DNA of 64,000 bases from Macrostomum hystrix (Eukaryota > Platyhelminthes > Macrostomidae), in NCBI GenBank assembly GCA_950097015.1, contig CATNEN010000030.1, forward strand, positions 1-64,000, in the 5' to 3' direction. The translations under genes and the position numbers were made by a program. Positions 17,863 through 29,795 of this stretch are shown here, in pieces. Every line of letters begins with the position of its first letter. The first letter of the stretch is position 1. The notes below the pieces were generated by a model that saw nothing but the letters and a program-made list of their open reading frames with translations, did no database searches and was not told where the DNA came from.

Positions 17863-18495
17863 GGTGCTCCGCGGAATGACAAGCGAGTGCTCCACGGAAT
17901 GACAAGCGAGTGCTCCACGGAATGACAAGTGAGTGCTCCACGGAATGACAAGCGAGTGCTCCACGAAATGACAAGCGAGTGCTCCACGAAATGACAAGTG
18001 ACAGCTAGGTAAATGCTCCATACAGTGACAGGTAAATGCTCCATACAGTGACAGGTAAATGCTCCATACAGTGACAGGTAAGTGCTCCATACAGTGACAG
18101 GTAAATGCTCCATACAGTGACAGGTAAGTGCTCCATACAGTGACAGGTAAATGCTCCATACAGTGACAGGTAAATGCTCCATACAGTGACAGGTAAATGC
18201 TCCATACAGTGACAGGTAAATGCTCCATACAGTGACAGGTAAATGCTCCATACAGTGACAGGTAAATGCTCCATACAGTGACAGGTAAATGCTCCATACA
18301 GTGACAGGTAAATGCTCCATACAGTGACAGGTAAATGCTCCATACAGTGACAGGTAAATGCTCCATACAGTGACAGGTAAATGCTCCATACAGTGACAGG
18401 TAAATGCTCCATACAGTGACAGGTAAATGCTCCATACAGTGACAGGTAAATGCTCCATACAGTGACAGGTAAATGCTCCATACAGTGACAGGTAA
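17863..18495. repeat. 23-bp minisatellite with two subfamilies
   Basis: A proximal block (17863-18000) of GTGCTCCACGGAATGACAAG-type units passes into a distal block of about 21 copies of TAAATGCTCCATACAGTGAC plus AGG. Both have period 23. Minus-strand ORFs through it are array artefacts. Confidence 0.95.
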
Positions 18496-19210
18496 AAGCC
18501 TTTAATTTCCCACAAGTAGACAGAATCCCTGTGAAGCAGAGCTCAAGCCTGAAACTCATGCAAGCAGCTCAGATGACTAATCACACCTCAGTTGAGCTCA
18601 CCTGACTAATTGCCTGATCTGCAGCTAGGAGTTCTAGATTTATCATCGGACAATATTCCCTTGCTCTCATCATCAATCAAAGTGGGGGCTAATCTTATGA
18701 GCAGACAGGCAGACAGTCGGGGCCGGCTATGCGAGTGTTAAAAGAACAGAAAATTTAGTGCTGAAAGCATCACAGTATCTGCTGTCATTAAAGTTTAATT
18801 CTACTTTATTTTCCACCCAGTGACAGCCAGTCTATCACCCGTCTACTATTTCGCGCAGAGCAAGTCGTTTGCAGCTAACACAGTGAGAAATGAAATGATG
18901 AGGTGGCTAGGAAATAAAAGTGCAAACGAGAGTGACAGAGTGAGTTGGCTTGCTCGAGGCCCAGCTCAATTACCGCGAATGTGCCCACTCCAAGAAGCAC
19001 TTCCAGTGGGGATTCTTGAAACCTAAAAAATCCTATTGGCAAGCTTAATAAAGCCAGCTGCACTAAATGACATCTAACGTACAACCTTGTATTTCACTTT
19101 GATTTTAGGAACCAAGAGTCGCTTTGATCAACTAACAAAATGTCTTTTTCTTCTGAATTCTAGCACAATTCTGCGATACATTTCTTTTTAAATAGGCCTC
19201 CCTGCAACTC
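18496..19210. other. Unassigned spacer
   Basis: Separates two arrays. Nothing was recognised in it on either strand. Confidence 0.4.
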
Positions 19211-22200
19211 TGTTTCCCATTCTCCCACTGTCTGTTTCCCATTCTCCCACTGTCTGTTTCCCATTCTCCCACTGTCTGTTTCCCATTCTCCCACTGTCTG
19301 TTTCCCATTCTCCCACTGTCTGTTTCCCGTTCTCCCACTGTCTGTTTCCCATTCTCCCACTGTCTGTTTCCCATTCTCCCACTGTCTGTTTCCCATTCTC
19401 CCACTGTCTGTTTCCCATTCTCCCACTGTCTGTTTCTAGTTCTCCTACTGTCTGTTTCCTATTCTCCCACTGTCTGTTGTTCATTCTCCCACTGTCTGTT
19501 TCCCATTCTCCCACTGCCTGTTTCCCATTCTCCCACTGTCTGTTGTTTATTCTCCCACTGTCTGTTGTTCATTCTCCCACTGTCTGTTGTTCATTCTCCC
19601 ACTGTCTGTCTCGCATTCTCCCACTGTGTGTTTCCCATTCTCCCACTGTGTGTTTCCCATTCTCCCTCTGTCTGTTTCCCATTCTCCCACTGTCTGTTTC
19701 CCATTCTCCCACTGTCTGTTTCCCATTCTCCCACTGTCTGTTTCCCATTCTCCCACTGTCTGTTTCCCATTCTCCCACTGTCTGTTTCTAGTTCTCCTAC
19801 TGTCTGTTTCCCATTCTCCCACTGTCTGTTTCTAGTTCTCCTACTTTCTGTTTCCCATTCTCCCACTGTCTGTTTCTAGTTCTCCTACTGTCTGTTTCCC
19901 ATTCTCCCACTGTCTGTTTCTAGTTCTCCTACTGTCTGTTTCCCATTCTCCTACTGTCTGTTTCCCATTCTCCCACTGTCTGTTTCCCATTCTCCCACTG
20001 TCTGTTTCCCATTCTCCCACTGTCTGTTTCCCATTCTCCACTGTCTGTTTCCCATTCTCCACTGTCTGTTTCCCATTCTCCCACTGTCTGTTTCCCATTC
20101 TCCCACTGTCTGTTTCCCATTCTCCCACTGTCTGTTTCCCATTCTCCCACTGTCTGTTTCCCATTCTCCCACTGTCTGTTTCCCATTCTCCCACTGTCTG
20201 TTTCCCATTCTCCCACTGTCTGTTTCCCATTCTCCCACTGTCTGTTTCCCATTCTCCCACTGTCTGTTTCCCATTCTCCCACTGTCTGTTTCCCATTCTC
20301 CCACTGTCTGTTTCCCATTCTCCCACTGTCTGTTTCCCATTCTCCACTGTCTGTTTCCCATTCTCCACTGTCTGTTTCCCATTCTCCCACTGTCTGTTTC
20401 CCATTCTCCCACTGTCTGTTTCCCATTCTCCCACTGTCTGTTTCCCATTCTCCCACTGTCTGTTTCCCATTCTCCCACTGTCTGTTTCTAGTTCTCCTAC
20501 TGTCTGTTTCCCATTCTCCCACTGTCTGTTTCCCATTCTCCCACTGTCTGTTTCCCATTCTCCCACTGTCTGTTTCTAGTTCTCCTACTTTCTGTTTCCC
20601 ATTCTCCCACTGTCTGTTTCTAGTTCTCCTACTGTCTGTTTCCCATTCTCCCACTGTCTGTTTCTAGTTCTCCTACTGTCTGTTTCCCATTCTCCACTGT
20701 CTGTTTCCCATTCTCCCACTGTCTGTTTCCCATTCTCCCACTGTCTGTTTCCCATTCTCCCACTGTCTGTTTCCCATTCTCCCACTGTCTGTTTCCCATT
20801 CTCCCACTGTCTGTTTCCCATTCTCCCACTGTCTGTTTCCCATTCTCCCACTGTCTGTTTCCCATTCTCCCACTGTCTGTTTTCCCATTCTCCCACTGTC
20901 TGTTTCCCATTCTCCCACTGTCTGTTTCCCATTCTCCCACTGTCTGTTTCCCATTCTCCACTGTCTGTTTCCCATTCTCCACTGTCTGTTTCCCATTCTC
21001 CCACTGTCTGTTTCCCATTCTCCCACTGTCTGTTTCCCATTCTCCCACTGTCTGTTTCCCATTCTCCCACTGTCTGTTTCCCATTCTCCCACTGTCTGTT
21101 TCCCATTCTCCCACTGTCTGTTTCCCATTCTCCCACTGTCTGTTTCCCATTCTCCCACTGTCTGTTTCCCATTCTCCCACTGTCTGTTTCCCATTCTCCA
21201 CTGTCTGTTTCCCATTCTCCCACTGTCTGTTTCCCATTCTCCCACTGTCTGTTTCCCATTCTCCCACTGTCTGTTTCCCATTCTCCCACTGTCTGTTTCC
21301 CATTCTCCCACTGTCTGTTTCCCATTCTCCCACTGTCTGTTTCCCATTCTCCCACTGTCTGTTTCTAGTTCTCCTACTGTCTGTTTCCTATTCTCCCACT
21401 GTCTGTTGTTCATTCTCCCACTGTCTGTTGTTCATTCTCCCACTGTCTGTTTCCCATTCTCCCACTGTCTGTTTCCCATTCTCCCACTGTCTGTTTCCCA
21501 TTCTCCCACTGTCTGTTTCCCATTCTCCCACTGTCTGTTTCCCATTCTCCCACTGTCTGTTTCCCATTCTCCCACTGTCTGTTTCTAGTTCTCCTACTGT
21601 CTGTTTCCTATTCTACTACTGTCTGTTTCCTATTCTCCCACTGTCTGTTGTTCATTCTCCCACTGTCTGTTGTTCCATTCTCCCACTGTCTGTTTCCCAT
21701 TCTCCCACTGTCTGTTTCCCATTCTCCCACTGTCTGTTTCCCATTCTCCCACTGTCTGTTTCCCATTCTCCCACTGTCTGTTTCCCATTCTCCCACTGTC
21801 TGTTTCTAGTTCTCCTACTGTCTGTTTCCTATTCTACTACTGTCTGTTTCCTATTCTCCCACTGTCTGTTGTTCATTCTCCCACTGTCTGTTTCCCATTC
21901 TCCCACTGTCTGTTTCCCATTCTCCCACTGTCTGTTTCCCATTCTCCCACTGTCTGTTTCCCATTCTCCCACTGTCTGTTTCCCATTCTCCCACTGTCTG
22001 TTTCCCATTCTCCCACTGTCTGTTTCCCATTCTCCCACTGTCTGTTTCCCATTCTCCCACTGTCTGTTTCCCATTCTCCCACTGTCTGTTTCCCATTCTC
22101 CCACTGTCTGTTTCCCATTCTCCCACTGTCTGTTTCCCATTCTCCACTGTCTGTTTCCCATTCTCCACTGTCTGTTTCCCATTCTCCCACTGTCTGTTTC

Positions 22201-24117
22201 CCATTCTCCCACTGTCTGTTTCCCATTCTCCCACTGTCTGTTTCCCATTCTCCCACTGTCTGTTTCCCATTCTCCCACTGTCTGTTTCCCATTCTCCCAC
22301 TGTCTGTTTCCCATTCTCCCACTGTCTGTTTCCCATTCTCCCACTGTCTGTTTCCCATTCTCCCACTGTCTGTTTCCCATTCTCCCACTGTCTGTTTCCC
22401 ATTCTCCCACTGTCTGTTTCTAGTTCTCCTACTGTCTGTTTCCTATTCTCCCACTGTCTGTTTCCCATTCTCCCACTGTCTGTTTCCCATTCTCCCACTG
22501 TCTGTTTCCCATTCTCCCACTGTCTGTTTCTAGTTCTCCTACTGTCTGTTTCCTATTCTCCCACTGTCTGTTGTTCATTCTCCCACTGTCTGTTGTTCAT
22601 TCTCCCACTGTCTGTTTCCCATTCTCCCACTGTCTGTTTCCCATTCTCCCACTGTCTGTTTCCCATTCTCCCACTGTCTGTTTCCCATTCTCCCACTGTC
22701 TGTTTCCCATTCTCCCACTGTCTGTTTCCCATTCTCCCACTGTCTGTTTCCCATTCTCCACTGTCTGTTTCCCATTCTCCACTGTCTGTTTCCCATTCTC
22801 CCACTGTCTGTTTCTAGTTCTCCTACTGTCTGTTTCCTATTCTCCCACTGTCTGTTTCCCATTCTCCCACTGTCTGTTTCCCATTCTCCCACTGTCTGTT
22901 TCCCATTCTCCCACTGTCTGTTTCCCATTCTCCCACTGTCTGTTTCTAGTTCTCCTACTGTCTGTTTCCTATTCTCCCACTGTCTGTTTCCCATTCTCCC
23001 ACTGTCTGTTTCCCATTCTCCCACTGTCTGTTTCCCATTCTCCCACTGTCTGTTTCCCATTCTCCCACTGTCTGTTTCCCATTCTCCCACTGTCTGTTTC
23101 CCATTCTCCCACTGTCTGTTTCCCATTCTCCCACTGTCTGTTTCTAGTTCTCCTACTGTCTGTTTCCTATTCTCCCACTGTCTGTTGTTCATTCTCCCAC
23201 TGTCTGTTGTTCATTCTCCCACTGTCTGTTTCCTATTCTCCCACTGTCTGTTTCCCATTCTCCCACTGTCTGTTTCCCATTCTCCCACTGTCTGTTTCCC
23301 ATTCTCCCACTGTCTGTTTCTAGTTCTCCTACTGTCTGTTTCCTATTCTCCCACTGTCTGTTGTTCATTCTCCCACTGTCTGTTGTTCATTCTCCCACTG
23401 TCTGTTTCCCATTCTCCCACTGTCTGTTTCCCATTCTCCCACTGTCTGTTTCCCATTCTCCCACTGTCTGTTTCCCATTCTCCCACTGTCTGTTTCCCAT
23501 TCTCCCACTGTCTGTTTCTAGTTCTCCTACTGTCTGTTTCCTATTCTACTACTGTCTGTTTCCTATTCTCCCACTGTCTGTTGTTCATTCTCCCACTGTC
23601 TGTTGTTCATTCTCCCACTGTCTGTTTCCCATTCTCCCACTGTCTGTTTCCCATTCTCCCACTGTGTGTTTCCCATTCTCCCACTGTCTGTTTCCCATTC
23701 TCCCACTGCCTGTTTCCCATTCTCCCACTGCCTGTTTCCCATTCTCCCACTGTCTGTTTCCCATTCTCCCACTGTCTGTCTCGCATTCTCCCACTGTGTG
23801 TTTCCCATTCTCCCACTGTGTGTTTCCCATTCTCCCACTGTCTGTTTCCCATTCTCCCACTGTCTGTTTCCCATTCTCCCACTGTCTGTTTCCCATTCTC
23901 CCACTGTCTGTGTTGTTCATTCTCCCACTGTCTGTCTCGCATTCTCCCACTGTCTGTTTCCCATTCTCCCACTGTCTGTTTCCCATTCTCCCACTGTGTG
24001 TTTCCCATTCTCCCACTGTCTGTTTCCTATTCTCCTACTGTCTGTTTCCTATTATCCTACTGTCTGTTTCCTATTCTCCTACTGTCTGTTTCCTATTCTC
24101 CCACTGTCTGTTTCCCA
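19211..24117. repeat. 22-bp minisatellite, 4.9 kb, higher-order structure
   Basis: Over 220 copies of TGTTTCCCATTCTCCCACTG plus TC. Marker variants recur in fixed order: CTAGTTCTCCTAC followed by CCTATTCTCCCAC and then one or two TGTTGTTCATTCTCC units, seen repeatedly from 21361 to 23600. Pairs of 21-bp CCATTCTCCACTGTC units also recur (about 20035, 20342, 20955, 22140, 22755). This is a higher-order repeat built by block duplication. All ORFs across it on both strands are artefacts. Confidence 0.97.
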
Positions 24118-25104
24118 ATAGTTGGGCATTCCATTCAGCCTCAAGGACATTGTCCTTCGCGGCAAACCAATGTCTTCAGTTCCAGGGTAGAATACTTCTC
24201 TGCATTGCGATATTGAAGGGACCGGAAGTAGAAGTTTAGGATTACCTAATTCAATTCAATCGCTACCCCAATTCGCCCGTAAACAACTCATGCTGGGGGT
24301 GGGTGCTACAGGTGGCGATCTATATAATTTTTCCGAAGCTCAAAATAGTTACCCTTCTGTAGTTACATGTGTCTTAGCGGATTAAAACGAGTGAATTAAC
24401 TATTAACCAAGAAACGGGACTTCAAATTAAGTTCCAACAGGTTCTGAACCGCTAGCTGGAGTAAGAAGATAAGCCGGAGACAGATAGGCACAAATGATTG
24501 CCCGCAGAGGCTGTTGATGAAGAGAGCCGAGGCGGCTGCTACCACCCTGGAGCTGAAACGCCAGCAGCAGCAGCTTTACCTCGACTCTTCCCTGCTTCCA
24601 CCCCCGGCCGGCCCAACCATCATGAGAAGCAGGGATGACGGCAGAGCAATGGGCTGGCAGGCGTGGGGATAAGGAGAGAGAGACAGAGAGAGAGAGGCGA
24701 GCGCGGCTTGGGTCGCTTTAAGGGATAGAGAATAATCAATAAAACACAAGGAGAGAAGTCCACGCTCTTTCAGCAAATTCCTAGCTCGGCATCAGCAGCA
24801 GCATCAGCAGCAGCAGCAGCAGCAGCATCACAACAAAGTGAAATTGGCTTTCTAAAAATTTCGATGGCCGCTATATACTTGTGTACAGAAATTTAGGAAC
24901 TGAGCAGAACTGAAAAGCCATGACTTATCATTAGTGCGAGACCTGTTGATTAGATGGGAAGAGTTAAGCTGCTTATGATATCCGGCTATTTGGCAGGTTC
25001 TTCCTGTTTCTGGCCCTCTTACTCAGTCCCCCTGGAGCAGCGGGCCAGATGCGGCCCTCGAAGCTCCCAAATCCGGCCCGTTGCCCCTTCCGACACCTGC
25101 AGTA
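24118..25104. other. Unassigned spacer with CAG run
   Basis: Contains an interrupted (CAG)n run at about 24791-24828 and a (GA)n tract near 24680-24700. No gene is supported. Confidence 0.4.
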
Positions 25105-26421
25105 TCCTGTTTCATCTTTCCTGTCTCATCTATCCCGTGTCTCATCTATCCCGTGTCTCATCTCTCCCGTGTCTCATCTCTCTCTTGTCTCATCTCTCCC
25201 GTGTCTAATCTCTCCCATGTCCTATATATCCCGTGTCTCATCTCTCCCGTGTCTAATCTATCCTATGTCTCATCTCTCCTGTGTCTCATCTCTCCCGTGT
25301 CTCATCTCTCCCGTGTCACGTCTCTCCCGTGTCTCATCTCTCCAGTGTCTAATCTCTCCCATGCCCTATATATCCCGTGTCTCATCTCTCCCGTGTCTCA
25401 TCTACCCCATGTCTCATCTCTCCCGTGTCTCATCTCTCCGGTGTCTAATCTCTCCCATGTCCTATATATCCCGTGTCTCATCTCTCCCGTGTCTCATCTC
25501 TCTCATGTCTCATCTCTCCCATGTCTCATCTCTCATCTATCCCATGTCTCATCTATCCCATGTCTCATCTATCCCATGTCTCATCTCTCATCTCTCCCAT
25601 GTCTCATCTCCCCCATATCTCATCTCTCATCTATCCCATGTCTCATCTATCCCATGTCTCATCTATCCCATGTCTCATCTCTCCCATGTCTCATCTCTCC
25701 CATGTCTCATCTCTCTTCTCTCCCATGTCTCATCTCTCCCATGTCTCATCTCTCCCATGTCTCATCTTTCCCATGTCTCATCTCTCCCATGTCTCATCTA
25801 TCCCATGTCTCATCTATCCCATGTCTCATCTCTCCCATGTCTCATCTCTCATCTCTCCCATGTCTCATCTCTCCCATGTCTCATCTCTCCCCTGTCTCAT
25901 CTATCCTATGTCTCATCTCTCCCATGTCTCATCTCTCCCATGTCTCATCTCTCCCCTGTCTCATCTATCCCATGTCTCATCTATCCCATGTCTCATCTAT
26001 CCCATGTCTCATCTCTCCCATGTCTCATCTCTCCCATGTCTCATCTCTCATCTCTCCCATGTCTCATCTATCCCATGTCTCATCTCTCCCATGTCTCATC
26101 TCTCCCATGTCTCATCTCTCATCTCTCCCATGTCTCATCTATCCCATGTCTCATCTCTCCCATGTCTCATCTCTCCCATGTCTCATCTATCCCTTGTCTC
26201 ATCTCTCCCGTGTCTCATCTCTCCCGTGTCTCATCTCTCCCGTGTCTCATCTCTCCCATTTCTTATCTATCCCGTGTCTCATCTCTCCCATTTCTTATCT
26301 ATCCCGTGTCTCATCTCTCCCATTTCTTATCTATCCCGTGTCTCATCTCTCCCATTTCTTATCTATCCCGTGTCTCATCTCTCCCTGTCATCTCTTCTCT
26401 GTCCCGTATCTCCCCTATCTC
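25105..26421. repeat. 16-bp pyrimidine-rich minisatellite
   Basis: The unit is ATCTCTCCCATGTCTC, with ATCTATCC and CCGTGTCTC variants and occasional extra 7-9 bp ATCTCTC inserts. The plus strand is almost pure pyrimidine plus A/G dimers and has no stops in two frames, giving spurious 468- and 450-codon ORFs. Confidence 0.95.
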
Positions 26422-27435
26422 AAATTTCTATAGTCAATGCGACCCGCTGTCGTAGAGAGGTTTTCTCTCTGGCCCCCTGGCTAATAAGTTTGCCGATCCC
26501 TTCAGCACTATCGAGTGACGCCAGCTGAGGCAACAGGTTCGAGAAAAGTCTTGAGAGTGACACGGAAGCGGCAACTCGTGACACTCTGCTGCGGCGAAGC
26601 CGACTCACGCAGCGAACAGGGCGAGCAGTCGGACGGGATGGTGGCTCGGAAAGTAGGCACGGCGATGGGGGGTGTTAGGGATTTCCTCCCACCCTCAAAT
26701 CGGGAGCGACGCGGAAGAGATGGAAGCAGAAATTCCACATTTTTTCCTGGCAGTCCCAGGAGTCCTTCGGGGGGGGGCGAAGAGATCTAACCGCTCACTC
26801 ACACTCCTGTGCTGCCCTCTCCCCCCACCCCCGCGGGTTGCCCAGAAGCTCCGGTGAGGAGAACGAACTCAGGGATTTCAGCGTGAGCCGGCGGGCACAC
26901 GCGCGCACACAGATAGGGATGGAGGGTGGCACAACCCGGCCAAGCCACCAAAAAAATCAGATTAACTGCATCGTGGAGCTCGAAGATATCGCCCCCAAGC
27001 TGCGGCACCAGTGACTTTGGTGGAGCCTGTTGTAGGGGCCTGTAGGCTTAACCGCAAACCGCCATATAAGCTAATACTTGGAATCTGTTGGAGTCAGAAT
27101 GGCTTCTTATTCCAAATAGATATAAATAAAAGATAGAAAGAATTTATATAGCGTGACAATGGTTGTCAACTAAACAACACAACAATCTGAGTTCTAGCTT
27201 GCAGATCTCTAATATGTGCAACTGTTTTATAGAACTCATCAAAATCACCTTGCTAATTAATTATTAAAACCACCGGGGCTTCAGTTTCCTGATTGCACTT
27301 TCTCCTTCAATAGTATTCCTTTTCGTTTGACCCAATTCCGACTATTCAAATCTTATTTGCTGTCAAAGCCTGTTTGATATCGATCGTCAAGTGCTCTCAA
27401 CGTTAAAAGTACATTTCGGAAAAATTTCAGCGATT
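26422..27435. other. Unassigned spacer, GC-rich left half
   Basis: The stretch 26422-27010 is GC-rich with short ORFs lacking recognisable domains; 27060-27435 is AT-rich. No gene is supported. Confidence 0.4.
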
Positions 27436-27960
27436 CACAGATTTCATGTCAGTCACAGATTTCATGTCACTCACAGATTCCATGTCAGTCACAGATTTCA
27501 TGTCACTCACAGATTTCATGTCACTCACAGATTTCATGTCACTCACAGATTTCATGTCACTCACAGATTTCATGTCACTCACAGATTTCATGTCACTCAC
27601 AGATTTCATGTCACTCACAGATTTCATGTCACTCACAGATTTCATGTCACTCACAGATTTCATGTCACTCACAGATTTCATGTCACTCACAGATTTCATG
27701 TCACTCACAGATTTCACGTCACTCACAGATTTCATGTCACTCACAGATTTCATGTCACTCACAGATTTCATGTCACTCACAGATTTCATGTCACTCACAG
27801 ATTTCATGTCACTCACAGATTTCATGTCACTCACAGATTTCATGTCACTCACAGATTTCATGTCACTCACAGATTTCACGTCACTCACAGATTTCATGTC
27901 ACTCACAGATTTCATGTCACTCACAGATTTCATGTCACTCACAGATTTCAAGCTATTCAC
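27436..27960. repeat. 18-bp minisatellite (about 29 copies)
   Basis: The unit is ACAGATTTCATGTCACTC and is nearly uniform, with a few ACGTC variants. Period 18 keeps reading frames open on both strands (for example the six-residue periods SLTDFM and SDMKSV), so the ORFs are not evidence of coding. Confidence 0.97.
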
Positions 27961-28598
27961 AAATGTGATCAGCTTCAGAGATTCCGTGGGATTCACAGAT
28001 TACTCGTACCTGTGAATATTGGTGTTTTCCCAAGTAAAGAAGAATGATTTCGAAATTTTCAGGGCGACTCGAATGTTAAAATGTAACAGTATAAATTTTA
28101 CTATTCGCGGGCTCTTAGTTACGCATTGGCACTGGCAATAACATATAATTTGATAAAGCAAATCGCACATTGAGTTGTGTCTGTGTGTCCGGGTCTTATG
28201 TCTCTGGCAGTAGTTCTTAGATATGCAAAAATGCAACAAAAACTCTAATATACTCGGCTCCCTTAGCTATTCTCTATTTGAAAATAATGCGAGTCAATGA
28301 CGACGAAATAAAAGTACATTTACAATGGACTGGCGCGAAACTGAGGCGAGAGGGCGAGAGTGAGGGACAGGTGCAGAGAGGCGAAGTTAGTTGGTGAGGC
28401 CGTGTGAGCAGGAATTGCTTGGGGGCGCAAATGGAACTCGAAGAAAACTCTCGCATCGATCGATACAAGCTTTGCCAAGTCTAGAGGAAGGAAAAAACAC
28501 AATGAAAATTTTATCCCAGTCAGGCAGAACTATTCAATTAGATTCGGCGCTAAAAAAATAATACAAAGCGGTGGTGGGGTCTGTCCCGACCCGCGCCG

Positions 28599-29795
28599 CT
28601 AGGTGCTGACGGCAGCGTGGCTGCTGTGCACCAGGGCGCGAGCTTCGAACCTATCCAAGCTGGGCGCTGTCGCCTCCCCGTCGTCGGCCGCCGGAGTGTC
28701 TGGCGCGGATTCCGGCGCGCCTATCGGGACTGTCGAAGACTGGCAAAGCAGCGGGCAGGCTTCCTCCTCCGCCACTGGCGATAAAGAGGCCACCTGCTGC
28801 TGCTGCTGGGTTTGACTATTGCAAGTAGCTGTGCATTTTGAGGAGCAATTTTGTTGTTGCTGCTGCTGCTGCTGGTGGTGGTGGTGCTGCAGTTGTTCCA
28901 GCAAGTCTGACTCGTCAATTAGCACAGTGAGCGGATTTCCAGACTGCGGTGCTGGCAACGGCGACTGCGGCGTCGATGTTAGTCTCCGCCGGCCGCCGAT
29001 CTGGCGGTACGGAGTATTGCTGGCGCTCCGGCTGGCCAGACCGGGGCCTGCCTCAGTCAGCAGCAGCTGGGCCAGAAGGCTCGGCCTGAGCTGCAGCTCA
29101 ACGTTGGACTGGCAGAGGCGCAGGTGAGAATCATTGAAGTCGGCCGCGGCCCGATGGCTGGCTATCCAGTCCTGAGTTTTCTGTTTGCCAGAGTGCCAGA
29201 CCTCCTTCAGACGCTTCTGGTACCACTTTGCGTCGCTCTGTCGCTTTTTCATGTCGTATTTCAGCGTCTGCTGCGCTGTGGCCAGGCGCTTCTGCTGCTT
29301 CCTGCGATTGCTTTTTCTTTTCGGTTCGCTTTTCTTTTGATTTTCCTGTTTTAGTTGGTTTTGCTCCGGCTGCTGATGCTGCAGGCTGCTCTGCTTGGCG
29401 CCCCCAACAGCCGCGGCGGCTACAGCGGCCGGTCGTTCCTGACTGTAGGAGAAGAACTTGGCGTCAAACTGAGACCGGCGAATGACCTCCTCCTCGTAGA
29501 TGTCGGATGTTCGCTTGCACTTGGACTTGTAGAAGACGTACAGGAAGCAGATGACCAGGGAAGCGGCTAGAATCACCCCGGTCTGAATGCCCTCGCCCGG
29601 ATTGTACTGCGCGTGCAGATTCTTCAAATCCTGCTGGTGCTTGAGGCGCAGCAACATCTCGGCCTGCGCCTCAGGGGTCAGGGTGGTTGTGGAGGCCGCC
29701 GACCGACTGCTAGCACCGCCAGCCGAGGCAGCGGAGACGACGCTGGCTGTGGAAGCATCCGAGGTTAGCGTTGGCGACACCTTGATGAGCAGCAT
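28599..29795 (-). CDS. Unrecognised single-pass membrane protein, polyQ-rich (398 aa)
   Basis: A single-exon frame runs from the first in-frame ATG (29795) to TAG at 28599-28601. Residues 1-60 are Ser/Thr/Ala-rich. A clear membrane span follows at about residues 72-92 (TGVILAASLVICFLYVFY), bordered by SKCKR, so the remaining 300 residues are probably cytosolic (N-out, positive-inside rule). The tail has Lys/Arg clusters (KRKSNRRKQQKR), a DMKKRQSDAKWYQKRLKEVW segment, His/Gln runs at about 305-325 and Pro/Ser-rich ends. There is no signal peptide. Codon use and GC resemble the CHD and CFAP44 exons, and the frame is far longer than chance outside repeats, so it is probably a real gene. I do not recognise the family and assign no function. 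Confidence 0.75.
   Translation of the reverse strand: MLLIKVSPTLTSDASTASVVSAASAGGASSRSAASTTTLTPEAQAEMLLRLKHQQDLKNLHAQYNPGEGIQTGVILAASLVICFLYVFYKSKCKRTSDIYEEEVIRRSQFDAKFFSYSQERPAAVAAAAVGGAKQSSLQHQQPEQNQLKQENQKKSEPKRKSNRRKQQKRLATAQQTLKYDMKKRQSDAKWYQKRLKEVWHSGKQKTQDWIASHRAAADFNDSHLRLCQSNVELQLRPSLLAQLLLTEAGPGLASRSASNTPYRQIGGRRRLTSTPQSPLPAPQSGNPLTVLIDESDLLEQLQHHHHQQQQQQQQNCSSKCTATCNSQTQQQQQVASLSPVAEEEACPLLCQSSTVPIGAPESAPDTPAADDGEATAPSLDRFEARALVHSSHAAVST

Noticed and set aside
19132-24239. Many ORFs of 60-343 codons on both strands
   Set aside because: All are readings of the 22-bp minisatellite; overlapping frames on both strands give the same 22-residue period.
25049-26528. 468-, 450- and 351-codon Ser/Leu-rich ORFs
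   Set aside because: Readings of the 16-bp pyrimidine-rich array.
27391-28047. 218-codon His/Phe-rich ORF and overlapping antisense ORF
   Set aside because: An 18-bp repeat open on both strands; no conserved domain.
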